Translations under genes and position numbers: made by a program
Notes under the pieces: model-generated
Seen by the model: the letters and a program-made list of their open reading frames with translations, nothing else
What the model was told of the DNA's origin: nothing
Database searches by the model: none
Origin: Pseudoroseicyclus tamaricis
Lineage (GTDB): Bacteria; Pseudomonadota; Alphaproteobacteria; Rhodobacterales; Rhodobacteraceae
DNA length: 64,000 nucleotides
Assembly (NCBI RefSeq): GCF_012070395.1
Contig: NZ_JAAFYS010000004.1
Coordinates: 124,001-188,000, forward strand
Reading direction: 5' to 3'
Part shown: one piece after another, positions 30,748 to 40,486 of the stretch
Position numbering within the stretch: the first letter of the stretch is position 1
Layout: the number at the start of each line of letters is the position of its first letter

Positions 30748-33700
30748 ATGTCGCGCCTGTTGTCTGCCCTGTGCCTCGTTCTCGCCGCCCTCCTCCCCCT
30801 GGCCAGCCCCGCGCAGGAGGCGATGCCCGAGCGGCACCCGGCCATCTCGCGCAATGTGGATTTCTACGGCGCCGACCTGCAGCAGATCTTCGACACCACG
30901 CTCGATGCCTGCCAGGCGGCCTGCCTCGATAACGGCCTCTGCCAGGCCTTCACCTTCAACACGCGCAACAATTCCTGCTTCCTCAAGGGCGGCGTGACCA
31001 GCCAGACGCCCTACGAGGGCGCCATCTCGGCCGACATCGTCGCGGCCACGCCCGATGCCCTCCTCCGCGCCGAGACCCGCGCCGCCGATCTCTTCTTCCT
31101 CGATGCCGGCACGCTGGCGGCGGCGCGGGAGCTGGCGCTGATGATCGGCCGCCACCACGCGGCCGACGGGCTCACCGCGGCCGAGCTCCTCTCCGCCGCA
31201 GATGCCCAGCCTGCCGGCCTCGCGCGCTGGCGGCTGACGGGGGCGGCGCTCTCCCTCAGCGACCGGGCGGATCTCTGGATGGCCTACGGCAACCTCGCCC
31301 GCACGCTGGACGACGGCGAACCGGCGCAGGTGGAGACGGCCCGCGGCCGCGCCGTGCCCGCCCTCGTCAACGCCTACCTCCGCGCCGGATCGCCCGAGCT
31401 GCAGGCGACGATCCTCTCCGATCTCGCCGCCGCGCTGGAAGAAGCGAGCCGGGGGCAGGAGATGATTCCCGCCCTCCGCCTCGCCCAGAGCATCCAGCCG
31501 CGGCGCGACACCGAGGCGGCGCTGGAGCGCGCCATCGGCCTCTACGGCTTCCGCATCGTGAACACGGATGTGGAGAGTGACAGCGCCCGCCCCCGCATCT
31601 GCGCCGAGTTCTCCGAAGATCTCGTGCAGGCCGGCGTCGATTACGCGCCCTACGTCCAGCTGCCCGACCAGTCCCTGACGGTGGAGGTGGACGGCCGGCA
31701 GCTCTGCGTCGACGGCGTGACCCACGGCAGCCGCTACCGGCTGATCTTCCGCCCCGGCCTGCCCGCCGCCTCGGGCGAGGAGCTGCCCTCCCCGGTGGAG
31801 ATCGCCCAGTACGTGCGCGACCGCTCCCCCGGCGTGCACTTCCCCTCGCGCGCCTACGTGCTGCCGGCGAGGGGCGACGTGGCCCTGCCGGTAGAGAGCG
31901 TGAACCTCGATGGCATCGACCTGACGCTCTACGCGGTGTCGGATCGCAACATCATCCGCGCCATGCAGGAGGATGTCTTCTCCTCCACCCTCCCCCCGTG
32001 GACGCGCGACTACTTCGCCGACGAGATCGGGACGGAAATCTGGGAGGGCACGGCAGAGCTGGAGGCGCCGCTCAACGAGGATGTCACCACCCGCCTGCCG
32101 ATGGACGAGGCGCTGGAAGGGCGAAACGCCGGCCTCTATGTCCTCACCGCCGCCGTGCCGGGGGCGGACCCCTATGACGAGCCGCCCGCCGCGCAATGGT
32201 TCATCCTCTCCGATCTCGGCATCACCACGATGGAAGGGGCGGACGGGCTGACCGTCGCCATCCGCTCGCTCGGCACGGCCCGGCCGGTGGAGGGGGCGGA
32301 GGTGGAGCTGCTCTCCCGCGCCAATGCCGTGCTGGGCACGGCGGTGACTGGGCCGCGGGGTTTCGCCACCTTCGACGCCGGCCTCGTGCGCGGCCTCGGG
32401 GCCGCGGCGCCCGGGCTGGTCACAGTGCGCTCCGGCGAGGCGGACATGGCCTTCCTGTCGCTGACGGACCCGGCCTTCGACCTCTCCGACCGGGGCGTCG
32501 AGGGGCGCGAGGCGGCCGGGCCGATCGACGTGTTCCTCACCACCGATCGCGGCGCGTACCATGCCGGGGAGACGATCTGGGCCACGGCCCTGATGCGCGC
32601 AGGCGAGGTGGAGGCCCTGCCCGGCGTGCCGCTGACGGCGATCCTCTACCGCCCCGACGGCGTGGAATACGCCCGCCAGACCAGCGCCGATGGCGTCCTC
32701 GGCGGCCATGTCTTCGCCCTGCCGGTGGCGGAGACCGCCCCCCGCGGCACGTGGCGGATCGAGATGAAGACGGACATGGAGACGCCGCCGCTGGCCACCA
32801 CCACCGTGCTGGTGGAGGATTTCCTGCCCGAGCGCCTCGATTTCGACCTGTCGCTGCCGGAGGTCATCGCCCTCGGCGACGTTCCCCGCCTCGCCCTGCA
32901 GGCCGACTACCTCTTCGGCGCCCCCGCCGCCGCCCTGCCGGTGGAGGGCGAGCTGGTGCTGCGCGCCCGACGGCAGATCGACGCCTATCCCGGCTACCGC
33001 TTCGGCCTTTACGACGCGCCGGTCGAGCCGCGCGCAGCCAGCTTCGGCGGCGAGGAGACGGCGGCGGACGGCGCGGCTGACATCGCGCTGGCCCTGCCTG
33101 AGGCCTCCGGCCTCTCCCAGCCCCTGGAGCTGACCGTTAAGGCCCGCGTGGCGGAGCTCTCCGGCCGCCCGGTGGAGCGGCGCACCAGCACGACCGTCCT
33201 GCCTGATCAGCCGATGATCGGCATCCGCCCCGCCTTCGGCGACGAGGTGATCGCCGAGAACAGCGCCGCCGCCTTCTCCCTCATCGCGCTCGCGCCGGAC
33301 CTCTCGCCGCAGCGGATGGACGTCCAGTGGACGGTCAACCGCGTCGAGACCCGCTACCAATGGTACCGACTCGCCGGCGCGTGGAACTGGGAGCCGGTGA
33401 CCACCCGCACCCGCGTCGCCCAAGGCGAGGCCACGCTCGGCGCCGAGCCGGTGGAGGTCTCGGCCGATGTCGACTGGGGGCAGTACGAGATCGTCGTCGA
33501 GCGCCATGGCGGCGCCTATGTCGCGTCGTCGGTGGAGTTCTACGCCGGCTGGTACGTCCCCGAGGGCGCCGCCGACACGCCCGACGTGCTGGACGCCTCG
33601 CTGGATGCCGAGAGCTACGCCCCCGGCGACACCGCCACCTTGCGCATCGTGCCCCGCTTCGCCGGCACGGCGCTCGTCACCGTGCTGACGAACCGCGTCG

Positions 33701-36180
33701 TCCATATCGAGGCGGTCGAGGTCTCCGAAGGGGAGAACCTGATACCGCTGGAGGTGACGGAGGAATGGGGCGCCGGCGCCTATGTCTCCGCCTCCGTCCT
33801 GCGGCCCATGGATGTGGAGGCCGGCCACAACCCCGCTCGCGCCCTAGGCATCGCCTATGCGCAGGTGGCGCCGGGCGAGCGCCAGCTCTCCGTCAGCCTC
33901 GATGTGCCGGAGGAGGTGCGCCCCCGCGAGCGCCTGACCACCGGCATCGAGATCGCCGGCCTCGCGCCGGGCGAGGAGGTCTATGTCACCCTCGCCGCGG
34001 TGGATGTCGGCATCCTCAACCTGACCGCCTTCGAGGCGCCCGACCCGTCGGAACATTACTTCGGCCAGCGCCGCCTCGGGGTGGAGATCCGTGACCTCTA
34101 CGGCCGGCTGATCGACGGGCTGCAGGGCGCGATGGGCACCGTCCGCTCCGGCGGTGACGGCGCCGCCGCGATGGCCGCCGAGGCGCCGCCGCCCACCGAG
34201 GAGCTGGTCGCCCTCTTCGCCGGCCCCGTGCGCGTCGGCCCAGATGGCCGGGCGGAGATCGGCTTCGAGCTGCCGGCCTTCAATGGCACGGTGAAGCTGA
34301 TGGCGGTCGCGTGGAGCGCCACGGGCGTCGGGCAGGCGAGCGAGGATGTCGTCGTGCGCGACCCCGTTGTCCTCTCCGCGACCCTCCCCCGCTTCCTCGC
34401 CCCCGGCGACACGTCGCGGCTGCTGCTGGAGCTGACCCATGCCGACGGGCCGACCGGCGCGGCCGAGGTGGAGATCGCCGCCAGAGGCGTCACGCTCGAC
34501 GCCCCCGCAACGCTGACGGCGGAGCTGGAGGAGGGCGGGCGCTGGGTGCGTGCCCTCGGCATCACCGCCGGTGACGCCGGCGTCGCGGAGATCGACATCC
34601 GCATCACCACGCCCGGCGGCGAGGTGCTGGAGAAGTCCCTCCGGCTCGGCATCGAGGTCAATGACCCCGAGGTCATGCGCATCTCCCGCTTCGATCTCGG
34701 CCCGGGGGAGACGTTCACTTTCAACGACCAGGTCTTCGCCGGCTTCCTCCCCGGCACCGGCGAGGCGACCCTCTCCGTCGGCCCGCTGGCGCGCTTCGAC
34801 GCGCCCGGCCTCCTCGCCGCGCTCGACCGCTACCCCTACGGCTGCACCGAGCAGATCGCCGCCACGGCGCTGCCGCTGCTCTACCTCTCCGACGTCGCCG
34901 AGGCGATGGAGCTGGCGAGCGCGCCGCAGGTGGCCGCCCGCGTCAACGACGCCATCCGCGAGGTGCTTGGCAACCAGGCCGCGAACGGCGCCTTCGGCCT
35001 CTGGGGGCCCTACTCGGGCGACCTCTGGCTCGATGCCTTCGTGACCGACTTCCTCTCCCGCGCGCGGCAGGCCGGCTACGCCGTGCCCGACCTCGCCTTC
35101 GAGCGGGCGATGGACAACCTGCGCAACCGGGTGAACTACGCGCCTGACTTCGAGGAGGGCGGGCAGGAGATCGCCTATGCGCTGATGGTCCTCGCCCGCG
35201 AGGGCGCCGCGGCGGTGGGAGACCTGCGCTACTTCGCCGACGAGCGCGCCGCGGCCTTCACGACGCCCATGGCCGCCGCCCAGCTCGGCGCGGCGCTCGC
35301 CTTCTACGGCGATCAGCGCCGGGCCGATGCGATGGTCGCCCGCGCGCAGGGACTGATCGAGACGCTGCCGCCGGAGCCCGATTCCTCCGTCTGGCGCATC
35401 GACTACGGCACCCAGCGGCGCGACATCGCCGCCGTGCTGGCGCTGGCCGTGGAGGCCGGCAGCTACGCGGTGGACCGGGCGGGACTCTCCCGCCGTCTCT
35501 CCGCCGCGCTGGCCGCCGGCGAGCCCTCGACGCAGGAGGCGGCATGGTCCCTCCTCGCCGCCGACGCGCTGATCGACGACCTGCGCGAGACGGGGGTGAC
35601 GGTGAACGGCGCCCCGCCGGACGGCCCCGTGGTGCGCCTGCGCGAGCAGAGCGCGGGGGCGGCGCCGGTGGAGGTCACCAATGGCGGGGAGGCGACGGAG
35701 CTGACGGTCACCGCCTTCGGCGTCCCCGAGGTGCCGGAGGCGGCGGGCGGCAACGGCTATGCCATCCAGCGGGCCTACTACACGATGGAGGGCGCGCCGG
35801 TGGAGCTCACCTCCGTCGCCGCCGGCACGCGGCTCGTGACGGTGCTGACCGTCACGCCCTTCGGCCGGCAGGAGGCGCGGCTGATGGTGGAGGACCCGCT
35901 GCCCGCGGGCTTCGAGATCGACAACCCGAACCTCCTCGCGGCGGGCGACATCTCGGCGCTGGACTGGCTCGACCCGGCCTATGCCGAGAGCGCCCAGTTC
36001 CGAGCCGACCGCTTCCTCGCCGCCGTCGACTGGCGCTCCGACGGGCCCTTCCGCCTCGCCTACATCGCCCGCGCCGTCTCCCCCGGCAGCTACCACCACC
36101 CTGCGGCCCACGTGGAAGACATGTACCGCCCGCAGATGCGTGCCCGGACGGATCCGGGACAGGTGGTGGTGACAGAGTGA
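30748..36180 (+). CDS. Bacterial alpha-2-macroglobulin with an N-terminal PAN-like domain
   Basis: A 1,810-residue periplasmic protease trap, YfhM class. ATG 30748 begins MSRLLSALCLVLAALLPLAS; the signal peptide has no lipobox, unlike the lipoprotein YfhM of E. coli, so it should be soluble. A PAN/apple-like segment (33-95) has Cys55, Cys59, Cys65 and Cys77. Repeated MG beta-domains follow, with the bait region among them. The thioester motif YGCTEQ contains Cys1366, so it can bind proteases covalently. The stop overlaps the pbpC start (GTGA), matching the known pairing of this family with PBP1C in envelope defence. Confidence 0.9.
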   Translation: MSRLLSALCLVLAALLPLASPAQEAMPERHPAISRNVDFYGADLQQIFDTTLDACQAACLDNGLCQAFTFNTRNNSCFLKGGVTSQTPYEGAISADIVAATPDALLRAETRAADLFFLDAGTLAAARELALMIGRHHAADGLTAAELLSAADAQPAGLARWRLTGAALSLSDRADLWMAYGNLARTLDDGEPAQVETARGRAVPALVNAYLRAGSPELQATILSDLAAALEEASRGQEMIPALRLAQSIQPRRDTEAALERAIGLYGFRIVNTDVESDSARPRICAEFSEDLVQAGVDYAPYVQLPDQSLTVEVDGRQLCVDGVTHGSRYRLIFRPGLPAASGEELPSPVEIAQYVRDRSPGVHFPSRAYVLPARGDVALPVESVNLDGIDLTLYAVSDRNIIRAMQEDVFSSTLPPWTRDYFADEIGTEIWEGTAELEAPLNEDVTTRLPMDEALEGRNAGLYVLTAAVPGADPYDEPPAAQWFILSDLGITTMEGADGLTVAIRSLGTARPVEGAEVELLSRANAVLGTAVTGPRGFATFDAGLVRGLGAAAPGLVTVRSGEADMAFLSLTDPAFDLSDRGVEGREAAGPIDVFLTTDRGAYHAGETIWATALMRAGEVEALPGVPLTAILYRPDGVEYARQTSADGVLGGHVFALPVAETAPRGTWRIEMKTDMETPPLATTTVLVEDFLPERLDFDLSLPEVIALGDVPRLALQADYLFGAPAAALPVEGELVLRARRQIDAYPGYRFGLYDAPVEPRAASFGGEETAADGAADIALALPEASGLSQPLELTVKARVAELSGRPVERRTSTTVLPDQPMIGIRPAFGDEVIAENSAAAFSLIALAPDLSPQRMDVQWTVNRVETRYQWYRLAGAWNWEPVTTRTRVAQGEATLGAEPVEVSADVDWGQYEIVVERHGGAYVASSVEFYAGWYVPEGAADTPDVLDASLDAESYAPGDTATLRIVPRFAGTALVTVLTNRVVHIEAVEVSEGENLIPLEVTEEWGAGAYVSASVLRPMDVEAGHNPARALGIAYAQVAPGERQLSVSLDVPEEVRPRERLTTGIEIAGLAPGEEVYVTLAAVDVGILNLTAFEAPDPSEHYFGQRRLGVEIRDLYGRLIDGLQGAMGTVRSGGDGAAAMAAEAPPPTEELVALFAGPVRVGPDGRAEIGFELPAFNGTVKLMAVAWSATGVGQASEDVVVRDPVVLSATLPRFLAPGDTSRLLLELTHADGPTGAAEVEIAARGVTLDAPATLTAELEEGGRWVRALGITAGDAGVAEIDIRITTPGGEVLEKSLRLGIEVNDPEVMRISRFDLGPGETFTFNDQVFAGFLPGTGEATLSVGPLARFDAPGLLAALDRYPYGCTEQIAATALPLLYLSDVAEAMELASAPQVAARVNDAIREVLGNQAANGAFGLWGPYSGDLWLDAFVTDFLSRARQAGYAVPDLAFERAMDNLRNRVNYAPDFEEGGQEIAYALMVLAREGAAAVGDLRYFADERAAAFTTPMAAAQLGAALAFYGDQRRADAMVARAQGLIETLPPEPDSSVWRIDYGTQRRDIAAVLALAVEAGSYAVDRAGLSRRLSAALAAGEPSTQEAAWSLLAADALIDDLRETGVTVNGAPPDGPVVRLREQSAGAAPVEVTNGGEATELTVTAFGVPEVPEAAGGNGYAIQRAYYTMEGAPVELTSVAAGTRLVTVLTVTPFGRQEARLMVEDPLPAGFEIDNPNLLAAGDISALDWLDPAYAESAQFRADRFLAAVDWRSDGPFRLAYIARAVSPGSYHHPAAHVEDMYRPQMRARTDPGQVVVTE

Positions 36181-38273
36181 GGAGGCGGCGCCGGAAGCCG
36201 GAATTCGCGCGAATTCCGAAGACGAATTCCGCGCGGAATTCGTCTGCTTCGGCGGTGGGGCTCGTCGCCCTGGCCGCCCTCCTCTGGCTGGCCGCCTTCG
36301 GGCACGACCGGGTCTCCGCCTGGATCGCGGCGACCGACCTGCCGCCGCTGGCCGTCACCCACTCCCCCGAGGTGGTCGACCGCGAGGGCCGGCTCCTGCG
36401 CGCCTACACCGTGGCCGACGGGCGGTGGCGGCTGGCGGTGAGCCTCGACGCGGTGGACCCGGACTACATCGAGATGCTCATCCGCTACGAGGACAAGCGC
36501 TTCCGCGAGCATGGCGGCGTGGACGCCGTCGCGATGGCCCGCGTGGCGTGGCAAGCGCTCCGCTACCAGCGCTTCGTCGCCGGCGGCTCGACGCTGACAA
36601 TGCAGGTCGCCCGCCTGCTGGAGGACGGCCCGACCGGCACGCTGGACGGCAAGCTGAGGCAGATCCGCGTGGCGCTGGCGCTGGAACAGCGGCTGAGCAA
36701 GGACGAGATCCTGCAGATCTACCTCGGCCGCGCCCCCTTCGGCGGCAATATCGAGGGCGTGCGCGCGGCCTCCTACGCGTGGTTCGGCAAGCCGCCGCAC
36801 CGGCTGACGGCGGCGGAATCGGCCCTGCTCGTCGCACTGCCGCAATCGCCGGAGGGCCGCCGCCCCGACCGTCACCCCGAGGCCGCCCGCGCCGCCCGCG
36901 ACCGGGTGCTGGCGCGCATGGACGGCGCCGGCGTCATCACCGAGGAGGCCCGGCTGGCAGCGATGACGGAGCCGAGCCCCACCGGCCGCCGCGCCTTCCC
37001 CCTCCTCGCCGCGCATCTGGCGGATCGCGCCCGCGCCGCCGACCCGCTGGCGGAGGTGATCCAGACGACGCTCGACGCCGGCCTACAAGTGCGGATCGAG
37101 TCGCTCGCCGCCCGCGCCGCGCGAGAGGCGGGCCAGCGCCAGCAGGTCGCCATCGTGGTGGCCGATCACCGCACGGGGGAGATCCTCGCCTCCGTCGGCT
37201 CGGCCGGCTACTCGGCGGACAGCCGCGAGGGCTTCCTCGACATGACGCGCGCGCCCCGCTCCCCCGGCTCGACGCTCAAGCCGCTGATCTACGGCCTCGC
37301 CTTCGACCGGGGGCTGGCGCATCCGGAGACGATCCTCTCCGACCGCCCGATGGATTTCGCCGGCTACCGCCCGCAGAACTTCGACGGCCTGTTCCGGGGT
37401 GACATCCGCGCCCGGGAGGCGCTGCAGCTCTCGCTCAACCTGCCCGCCGTGGCGCTGCTGGACGCGATGGGTCCGCAGCACCTCTACTCCGCGCTGCTGC
37501 GCGCCGGCGCCTCGCCGCAGCTCCCCGACGCGCAGGCCCCCGGGCTGGCCATCGCGCTCGGCGGGCTGGGGCTGTCGCTGACGGATCTGACGGCGGTCTA
37601 CGCGGCGCTGGCGCATGGCGGGACGCGGGTGGACCTGCGGTTCACCCCCGGCCCGACGCCCGGCTTCCGCCCGACGAAGCTGATGGGCCGCGCCGCCGCA
37701 TGGCAGGTGGCCGACATCCTGTCGGAGACGCCCCGCCCCCTAGGCATCCGCGAGGCGGAGGTCGCCTACAAGACGGGCACCTCCTACGGCCACCGCGACG
37801 CGCTGTCGGTCGGCTTCGACGGGGCACATGTCGTGGCGGTCTGGATGGGGCGGGCGGATGGCACGCCGGTGCCCGGCGTCTTCGGCGGGGCCGAGGCGGC
37901 GCCGGTGATGTTCGCCGCCTTCGAGCGCATCGAGGGCCGCCGGGTGCCCCTGCCCCCGCCGCCGCCGGAGACGCTGATCCTCGCCGGGGCGGCCTTGCCG
38001 GCGCCGCTCCAGCGCTTCGCCCCGGCGGGAGCGGCGGCGGAGGACCCGGGGCCGCGAATCGCCTTCCCGCCCGACGGCGCCCTGGTGGAGGGCGACGCGC
38101 TGGTCGCCCGCGTCTCCGACGGGGCGGGGCCGTTCACGTGGCTGGCGAACGGCGCCGTGGTGGCGCAAAGCCACCGGCGGGACGTGCCGCTGGCGCTGGG
38201 CGCCGGCTTCTCCTCGCTGACGGTGATCGACGCGGAGGGGCGGTCGGCCTCGGCGCATGTGGAGATGCGGTAG
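36177..38273 (+). CDS. pbpC: Penicillin-binding protein 1C
   Basis: A 698-residue class A PBP of the PbpC group. GTG 36177 overlaps the stop of the alpha-2-macroglobulin gene. After a short basic tail comes a membrane helix (VGLVALAALLWLAAFG). The glycosyltransferase has Glu105 in YEDKRFREHGG and GGSTLTMQ. The transpeptidase has Ser365 in SPGSTLKP and Lys532 in YKTGTSYGHRDA. The last 80 residues form the PBP1C C-terminal domain (ending SASAHVEMR). Codons 8-24 coincide with two perfect palindromes. It likely repairs the wall together with the protease inhibitor. Confidence 0.93.
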   Translation: MRRRRRKPEFARIPKTNSARNSSASAVGLVALAALLWLAAFGHDRVSAWIAATDLPPLAVTHSPEVVDREGRLLRAYTVADGRWRLAVSLDAVDPDYIEMLIRYEDKRFREHGGVDAVAMARVAWQALRYQRFVAGGSTLTMQVARLLEDGPTGTLDGKLRQIRVALALEQRLSKDEILQIYLGRAPFGGNIEGVRAASYAWFGKPPHRLTAAESALLVALPQSPEGRRPDRHPEAARAARDRVLARMDGAGVITEEARLAAMTEPSPTGRRAFPLLAAHLADRARAADPLAEVIQTTLDAGLQVRIESLAARAAREAGQRQQVAIVVADHRTGEILASVGSAGYSADSREGFLDMTRAPRSPGSTLKPLIYGLAFDRGLAHPETILSDRPMDFAGYRPQNFDGLFRGDIRAREALQLSLNLPAVALLDAMGPQHLYSALLRAGASPQLPDAQAPGLAIALGGLGLSLTDLTAVYAALAHGGTRVDLRFTPGPTPGFRPTKLMGRAAAWQVADILSETPRPLGIREAEVAYKTGTSYGHRDALSVGFDGAHVVAVWMGRADGTPVPGVFGGAEAAPVMFAAFERIEGRRVPLPPPPPETLILAGAALPAPLQRFAPAGAAAEDPGPRIAFPPDGALVEGDALVARVSDGAGPFTWLANGAVVAQSHRRDVPLALGAGFSSLTVIDAEGRSASAHVEMR
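36199..36245. repeat. Tandem perfect palindromes inside the pbpC coding region
   Basis: Two perfect palindromes: 36199-36218 (20 bp, centre TCGCGCGA, GAATTC arms) and 36220-36245 (26 bp, centre CCGCGCGG, GAATTC arms). They encode about codons 8-24 of PBP1C, in the cytoplasmic tail before the membrane helix. A similar doublet in reverse order is at 43728-43766. Confidence 0.9.
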
Positions 38274-38340
38274 AGGGTGGGGGAGGCGGTGGGGTGGACC
38301 CCCGCCCTGCGGGTCGCCAAGGCGGTCCCGCCGCCGCTTT

Positions 38341-38462
38341 TTTCCCTCCCGCGGAATCAAAGCCGTGGGCCGCCGCGCGACCGCCGGCCCGTCCCCACGG
38401 GCCGGCGTGAGAGGGCGGCGCATATGGCGGGCTAGGGATGGTGGGTTGGAAACCCACCCTAC
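38341..38462 (+). repeat. Composite repeat B plus REP, copy with internal deletion
   Basis: It starts like the B element (ccctcccgcggaatcaaagccg), jumps from ggcccgtcccc directly to acgggccggcgtg (about 95 bases missing) and ends in an inverted REP, ggtgggtt/aacccacc plus ctac (38440-38462). The gap between pbpC and the thioredoxin gene (38274-38905) holds this, one full B element, and a small cgggct/agcccg palindrome near 38757; I see no gene. Confidence 0.75.
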
Positions 38463-38508
38463 GGGGCTCGCTCAGGGCAAGGGCTCTGGGAGGCGCGGCC
38501 TCCGCTCA

Positions 38509-38676
38509 TTTCCCCGCGCGGAATCAAGCCGCAGGCGCCGCGCGAGCGCCGGCCCGTCCCGGCGGGCTGGCGCTCTGCCTGAGCTTGGTGCTCAGCTGTG
38601 GGCGGGGAGGGGCTTGGCTGGCATAAAGTGCGCGGCAGCGCTGTTGCTGCGCCATCCCACGGGCCGGCGTGCGAGG
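38509..38676 (+). repeat. Repeat B, full copy without REP
   Basis: 168 bp from ttccccgcgcgg to gtgcgagg. It contains the self-complementary part gcgccggcccg/cgggctggcgc and the conserved ggcataaa. It matches the copies at 42278, 42541, 48214 and 55309. Confidence 0.8.
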
Positions 38677-38905
38677 TCAGGGCCCGGCTGAGAGCGGCGC
38701 CTGCCCCGACCGGGCCCTCAGCGAAACCCGAGGGCAACCCCAGCTGCAGGCGTGCCGGGCTGAAGCCCGGCTTACATGCCGCCCTCCACCCTCCGGCCAC
38801 CGCTCCGACCTGCCCCCATTCCCGCTCCCACGCCGCCTTTCCGCTTGGAACGCGGCGCCGGCATGCACATATAGGGGCAAACCCGATTTCGTGAGGGAGC
38901 CAGAC

Positions 38906-39826
38906 ATGCTGGGCATGGGCGACAGCCAGAAACCCGCCACCGACAGCGTCGTTGTCGAGGGGACGGACGAGAACTTCATTGCCGAGGTCATCGAGGCCTC
39001 GCAGCAGCAGCCGGTCATCGTCGACTTCTGGGCGACGTGGTGCGGCCCCTGCCGCCAGCTCGGACCGGCCATCGAGGCCGCCGTCGCCAAGACCAAAGGC
39101 AAGGTGAAGCTCGTCAAGATCGACGTCGACAAGCACCCCGGCTACGCCGGCCAGCTGCGTGTCCAGTCCATCCCCACCGTCTATGCCTTCTTCCAGGGCC
39201 AGCCGGTCGACGGCTTCCAGGGTGCGCTGCCGCCCAGCCAGGTGGACGAGTTCGTCTCCAAGCTCGCCGCCATGGCCGGCGACGGGGCGGAGGATGACGG
39301 CGGCCTCGAGGAGGCCCTCGCCGCCGCCGAGCAGATGCTCGAGCAGGGCGCCGTCACCGACGCGGCGGAGACCTTCTCCGCCATCCTCGGCGAGGCGCCG
39401 GAGAACGCCGCCGCCTATGGCGGACTGATCCGCTGCCACGTCGCCCTCGGCCAGATCGACCAGGCGGAGGCCGTCCTCAACGGCGCCCCCGCCGCCATCC
39501 ACGCCGCGCCGGAGATCGAGGCCGCCCGCGCCCAGATCGCCCTCGCCCGCCAGGCGGAGAATGCCGGCCCCGTCGCCGACCTCCGCGCCAAAGTTGAGGC
39601 CGACCCGACCGACCACCAGGCCCGGCTCGACCTCGCCACCGCCCTCCATGCCTCCGGGCAGACGCAGGAGGCGGTCGACCAGCTGCTGGAGCTCTTCCGC
39701 CGCGACCGGGAGTGGAACGACGGCGCTGCCAAGACGCAGCTCCTCACCATCTTCGAGGCGCTCTCCCCGAAGGACCCGGTGGTGCTGACGGGGCGGCGGC
39801 GGCTCTCCTCCATGATCTTTGCCTGA
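38906..39826 (+). CDS. Thioredoxin-TPR protein, CnoX (YbbN) type
   Basis: A 306-residue cytoplasmic protein: a thioredoxin domain (about 15-120) with WCGPC in VDFWATWCGPCRQLGP and cis-Pro in QSIPTVYAFF, then tetratricopeptide-like helical repeats (about 135-300). E. coli CnoX lacks the reactive cysteine pair, while many alphaproteobacterial forms, like this one, keep CxxC and can act on disulfides. The family holds oxidised substrates for GroEL or DnaK. ATG 38906 has gagggag upstream; ATG 38915 is also in frame. It heads a forward run with the LonN-domain and Trm112 genes. Confidence 0.88.
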   Translation: MLGMGDSQKPATDSVVVEGTDENFIAEVIEASQQQPVIVDFWATWCGPCRQLGPAIEAAVAKTKGKVKLVKIDVDKHPGYAGQLRVQSIPTVYAFFQGQPVDGFQGALPPSQVDEFVSKLAAMAGDGAEDDGGLEEALAAAEQMLEQGAVTDAAETFSAILGEAPENAAAYGGLIRCHVALGQIDQAEAVLNGAPAAIHAAPEIEAARAQIALARQAENAGPVADLRAKVEADPTDHQARLDLATALHASGQTQEAVDQLLELFRRDREWNDGAAKTQLLTIFEALSPKDPVVLTGRRRLSSMIFA

Positions 39827-39853
39827 TCGCCGGGGCGCGCTAGCTTGGCTGCC

Positions 39854-40486
39854 ATGAGCCGCACCGCAGACCTGCCCGAGACCATCGCCCTCTTCCCCTT
39901 GCCGGGGGCGGTGCTCCTCCCCCGCGCCCGCCTGCCGCTGCAGATCTTCGAGCCGCGCTACCTCGCGATGATGGATGACGTCCTGAAGACGCCGGAGCGG
40001 CTGATCGGGATGATCCAGCCCACGCGCGACGACAGCGGGCTGCACAGCGTCGGCTGCGCCGGCCGCGTCACCAGCTTCAACGAGACTGATGACGGCCGCT
40101 ACATGATCACCCTCATGGGCCGCTCGCGCTTTCGTCTCGTGGAGGAGGTGGAGGGCTTCACGCCCTACCGCCGCGCCAAGGTCGACTGGGCGGAGTTCCG
40201 CGCCGATCGCGGCCCGGCGGAGACCGATGCCGCGCTCGACCGCACGGCCTTCCTCGGCCTGCTCAAGCGCTTCTTCGATTCCGAGGGACTCTCGACGGAC
40301 TGGGATGCGCTGGAGGCGGCGGAGGACGAGATCATGATCAACGCCCTCTCGATGCTCTGCCCCTTCGAGCCGGAGGACAAGCAGGCCCTCCTCGAAGCGC
40401 CGGCCCTGACCAAGCGCCGGGAGGTGCTCGAGGCGCTGATCGAGTATTCCCTCCGCGGCGGCCATGGCGAGGAGCGGATGCAGTGA
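39854..40486 (+). CDS. LON substrate-binding-domain protein
   Basis: A 210-residue stand-alone N-terminal domain of Lon, with no ATPase or protease part. Landmarks are [30 protein letters not shown] and [19 protein letters not shown]. Such proteins are common in alphaproteobacteria; a role as substrate adaptor is suspected but unproven. It starts 28 bases after the thioredoxin gene. Its stop overlaps the Trm112 start (GTGA at 40483-40486), so translation is coupled. Confidence 0.86.
   Translation: MSRTADLPETIALFPLPGAVLLPRARLPLQIFEPRYLAMMDDVLKTPERLIGMIQPTRDDSGLHSVGCAGRVTSFNETDDGRYMITLMGRSRFRLVEEVEGFTPYRRAKVDWAEFRADRGPAETDAALDRTAFLGLLKRFFDSEGLSTDWDALEAAEDEIMINALSMLCPFEPEDKQALLEAPALTKRREVLEALIEYSLRGGHGEERMQ

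Noticed and set aside
30271-33828. A 1,185-codon open frame opposite the PBP1A and alpha-2-macroglobulin genes
   Set aside because: Same kind of shadow: low-complexity Arg/Gly/Ala composition, and the real genes on the + strand have intact motifs.
38257-38691. Open frames through the 38, 42, 48 and 55 kb repeats giving peptides such as VGWKPTLRG and HPTGRRAR
   Set aside because: The shared peptides are translated repeat DNA; the frame shifts between copies and no Shine-Dalgarno or domain is seen.
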